Assembly (NCBI GenBank): GCA_036635835.1
Contig: JAVWPP010000010.1
Location: 1-31,783 of the forward strand
Length of the DNA: 31,783 bases
Source of the DNA: JAVWPP01 sp036635835
GTDB taxonomy: Bacteria; Bacillota; Clostridia; TANB77; CAG-465
Reading direction: 5' to 3'
Shown in pieces: positions 29,902 to 31,783 of the stretch; the first letter of the stretch is position 1, and every line of letters starts with the position of its first letter. The notes beneath the pieces are model-generated. The model saw only the letters and a list, made by a program, of their open reading frames with translations. It made no database searches and was not told where the DNA came from. A program made the translations under genes and the position numbers.

Positions 29902-29919
29902 CTCTAGAAAGGATGAAAT

Positions 29920-30030
29920 ATGGACAGAAAACTATTGAAAAAAGGAGTATCTTTTGTTACACTTATAGTAGGTTTAATTATTGTACTAACAATACTTGTG
30001 TGTATAATATTATATATTTCTAAAATATGA
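29920..30030 (+). CDS. Single-helix membrane microprotein, 36 aa
   Basis: ATG 29920 after AAAGGATGA opens a 36-codon frame: basic start MDRKLLKKG, then one long hydrophobic helix (about residues 10-33) and a short end. The TGA stop lies 10 bp before the next gene, whose ribosome binding site GGTGGA follows directly, so the two should be co-translated. The next protein also has a basic start and one membrane helix, so this may be a partner of it. Too small for a family call. Confidence 0.6.
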   Translation: MDRKLLKKGVSFVTLIVGLIIVLTILVCIILYISKI

Positions 30031-30040
30031 GGTGGAATAG

Positions 30041-31699
30041 ATGACAAGAAGACAATTTAAGAGAATATTATTAGCGTTAATAATAATATCAGTTATAGTA
30101 ATGGGGATGTTTGCATTATCTAATTTTGTAGTAATGGAAAAAGCAACTACATCATATCCGTTATTTAATCAAAATATAACAAACAAAAAAGATGCAAATT
30201 TTGTTACTAAAAAATTAAGAGAATTTTTACTACAAGTTAAAAACTGCGATGTTAATATAGACTTCAAAAATGTTTACGAAGACACTATAGTAGCAGAAGT
30301 AACAAAAAAAGATTATTTAGCAAGATTAAATAATGCAGAAAACAAGCCATATATAGATATAATGAAAAAATATTTAAATATAGAGCTTGCACATGTGTAT
30401 TTAGAAAACGCAGAAGCTACAATAGACGATGAAACTAAAGCCGTAGGGACTACATATGGAGCTATAATAGCTATAGATTATTTAGACTTAGAAGCTAACT
30501 ACAAAGTGTTTAAAAACAGGCAGCTATTAAATGAAATAGATGCTAACATGGAGTTTCTAACATACATTTCTAACGAAGCTAACGTAATGGTTTCTAAAAA
30601 GTATGTAAACGATTACAAAATAAAATACAATAAAACAGCTAAGATATTAAAATTCTCAGCGCCACTTGAAATAATACAGTACCAAACACAGACAAAATCT
30701 GCAGGAGAAACAATACCTCAGAAATTAGCTGCAATTGCGTACAACATATCTTCTGAACCATTTGCAGAAAACGATGCTTTATTTAAACAAGCAAAAATAT
30801 ATGCAGATAAGGAACTTGCAGATGTGCAAAACAAAAACTATGATGAACTTGCAAAGAATTTAACAGATAGATATTCTAAAAATGCAACAACAAAAGCAAC
30901 AGAATATTTAAATAAATTCTATAATGTTTATCAGTACTGCGACCTTGTTAAATTTGTAGAACAAGAATCTACTATTAAATTTATAGGTTACGATAATGTT
31001 AAAAAATCTTTAGTTTACGAGATAGAAGAGTATCCATACGAAGACGTTGTAGATCTTTTCTTCCTTACAGACACTTCAACTACAATAGCAGAAGCAACAA
31101 AATGTGCTACCAAATTTGATTCTTTTAAAGACATAGTAGCTCATAAAGAAGTTAAGAAAACTAAAAGAACTATAGAGCTTGCAGTTGGCGAAGAAAGTAA
31201 GCTAGAAGCAACGCTTCTTCAGCAGTATATGCCAAACGAGAAGCTACTTTGGAATAAAGATGAGCTAGAATTTTCCGGCATAACATCAATAGCGCCAAAG
31301 AGATTAGTTTCAGATTACGACAAGTTCTTTAAAGTAGAGCAGTTATCTGGATTTGCAAGTAATGCTGCAACAGTTCATATAATTAGAGAAAGCTACAGAG
31401 AAGATTTTAAAGCAACTGGTAATTGGAAAAAGTATGATGATGCTGTTTTAGAAACATATACAGGAGCATTAAAAATAATTCTAGATTATGAAAAAGGCAC
31501 ATATAATTCATATTATAAAGAAAAATGCGATGAGCTTTTTGCAGCTATACAAAAAGATTTAGATGCAAAAGAAGAAATAACTTTAGAATTATCTAGTAAA
31601 AATTCCTCACTTATGGGCGTATACATTAAGATAACTAAGAAAGAAGATTTGTTCTCAATGGTTGTTAAATGTGATAACTGGGAAACTCCAGTAGAGTAG
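30041..31699 (+). CDS. Large membrane-anchored outer protein of unknown function
   Basis: 552 residues. A short basic start (MTRRQFKR) and one membrane helix (about 9-32) are followed by a roughly 520-residue extracytoplasmic part with no lipobox and no cell-wall sorting signal. The outer part mixes helical, Lys/Glu-rich stretches (KQAKIYADKELADVQNKNYD) with probable beta strands (KSLVYEIEEYPYEDVVDLFF, TVHIIRESYREDF). I recognise no catalytic motif. It follows the 36-residue membrane protein by 10 bp. A copy of the dispersed element lies 23 bp after its stop. Function unknown; an envelope or secretion-linked role is only a guess from topology. Confidence 0.82.
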   Translation: MTRRQFKRILLALIIISVIVMGMFALSNFVVMEKATTSYPLFNQNITNKKDANFVTKKLREFLLQVKNCDVNIDFKNVYEDTIVAEVTKKDYLARLNNAENKPYIDIMKKYLNIELAHVYLENAEATIDDETKAVGTTYGAIIAIDYLDLEANYKVFKNRQLLNEIDANMEFLTYISNEANVMVSKKYVNDYKIKYNKTAKILKFSAPLEIIQYQTQTKSAGETIPQKLAAIAYNISSEPFAENDALFKQAKIYADKELADVQNKNYDELAKNLTDRYSKNATTKATEYLNKFYNVYQYCDLVKFVEQESTIKFIGYDNVKKSLVYEIEEYPYEDVVDLFFLTDTSTTIAEATKCATKFDSFKDIVAHKEVKKTKRTIELAVGEESKLEATLLQQYMPNEKLLWNKDELEFSGITSIAPKRLVSDYDKFFKVEQLSGFASNAATVHIIRESYREDFKATGNWKKYDDAVLETYTGALKIILDYEKGTYNSYYKEKCDELFAAIQKDLDAKEEITLELSSKNSSLMGVYIKITKKEDLFSMVVKCDNWETPVE

Positions 31700-31722
31700 A
31701 AAAACATATAAAAGGAAACTTT

Positions 31723-31774
31723 CTAGATACGGAAAATATATTAATGAGAATAAAGCTTCTCATATGTTTTAAAA
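31723..31774 (+). repeat. Dispersed intergenic element, copy 4
   Basis: Head CTAGATACGGAAA, spacer ATATATT, AATGA, hairpin ATGAGAA / TTCTCAT with loop TAAAGC, end ATATGTTTTAAAA, then an A-rich tail cut off by the window end. Only one base of the hairpin loop differs from copy 2. Confidence 0.9.
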
Positions 31775-31783
31775 AATAAAAAA

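Overview
The window comes from a low-GC member of the Bacillota, most likely an uncultured clostridial lineage. Evidence: very AT-rich DNA, the standard code with TGA stops, strong purine-rich ribosome binding sites, canonical TTGACA/TATAAT promoters, a tRNA with encoded CCA, and a full set of Bacillota genes (smc, rny, ymdB, spoVS, rpsO). A 100-N run at 9364-9463 marks a scaffold join, so this is a draft or metagenome assembly. Species cannot be named from what is here.

Layout. 260-3826: smc. 3898-7730: a self-contained operon with its own promoter, encoding a small secreted protein, two six-helix membrane proteins and two ABC ATPases, one of them fused to a membrane-anchored outer domain; it looks like a peptide or bacteriocin-type export/immunity system. 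7743-9227 (minus): an unusual fusion of an alpha/beta hydrolase with a guanine-deaminase-like domain. 9364-9463: assembly gap. 9543-11272: two small unknown proteins and a putative zinc metallopeptidase. 11429-11502: tRNA-Gly(TCC). 11683-12252: divergent RdgB/HAM1-like protein. 12410-15957: PLD-helicase-DUF3427 protein followed by a Nudix hydrolase, a possible defence or nucleic-acid maintenance pair. 16177-17484: membrane diguanylate cyclase. 17710-18600 (minus): glycerophosphodiester phosphodiesterase. 18757-22561: the rny ... ymdB ... spoVS neighbourhood, split by a zinc-ribbon gene and a DUF2085 gene. 22699-24780: membrane-anchored OppA-like protein and a stand-alone TipAS-like protein. 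24787-25162: rpsO with a structured leader. 25289-28883: small membrane protein, P-type calcium ATPase, rhodanese. 29008-31699: three proteins of unknown function, two of them membrane-anchored.

Most genes form short transcription units, each with a readable promoter and a strong hairpin-plus-T-run terminator. I saw no insertion sequence, CRISPR array or phage gene.

The strongest unexplained signal is a dispersed intergenic element of about 52 bp with four clear copies (10323, 17574, 25606, 31723), all on the + strand and downstream of + strand genes. Each has an invariant head (CTAGATACGGAAA), a 7-8 nt AT spacer, a small hairpin (ATGAGAA/TTCTCAT in the consensus) and an end GTTTTAAAA, followed by a long A-rich tract. 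A degenerate copy lies at 20627 and a possible head at 14. Other leads are a four-hairpin 5' leader on rny, a terminator that carries the ribosome binding site and start codon of the rhodanese gene, helically phased GTAACA repeats at 28880, and the hydrolase-deaminase and ABC-outer-domain fusions.
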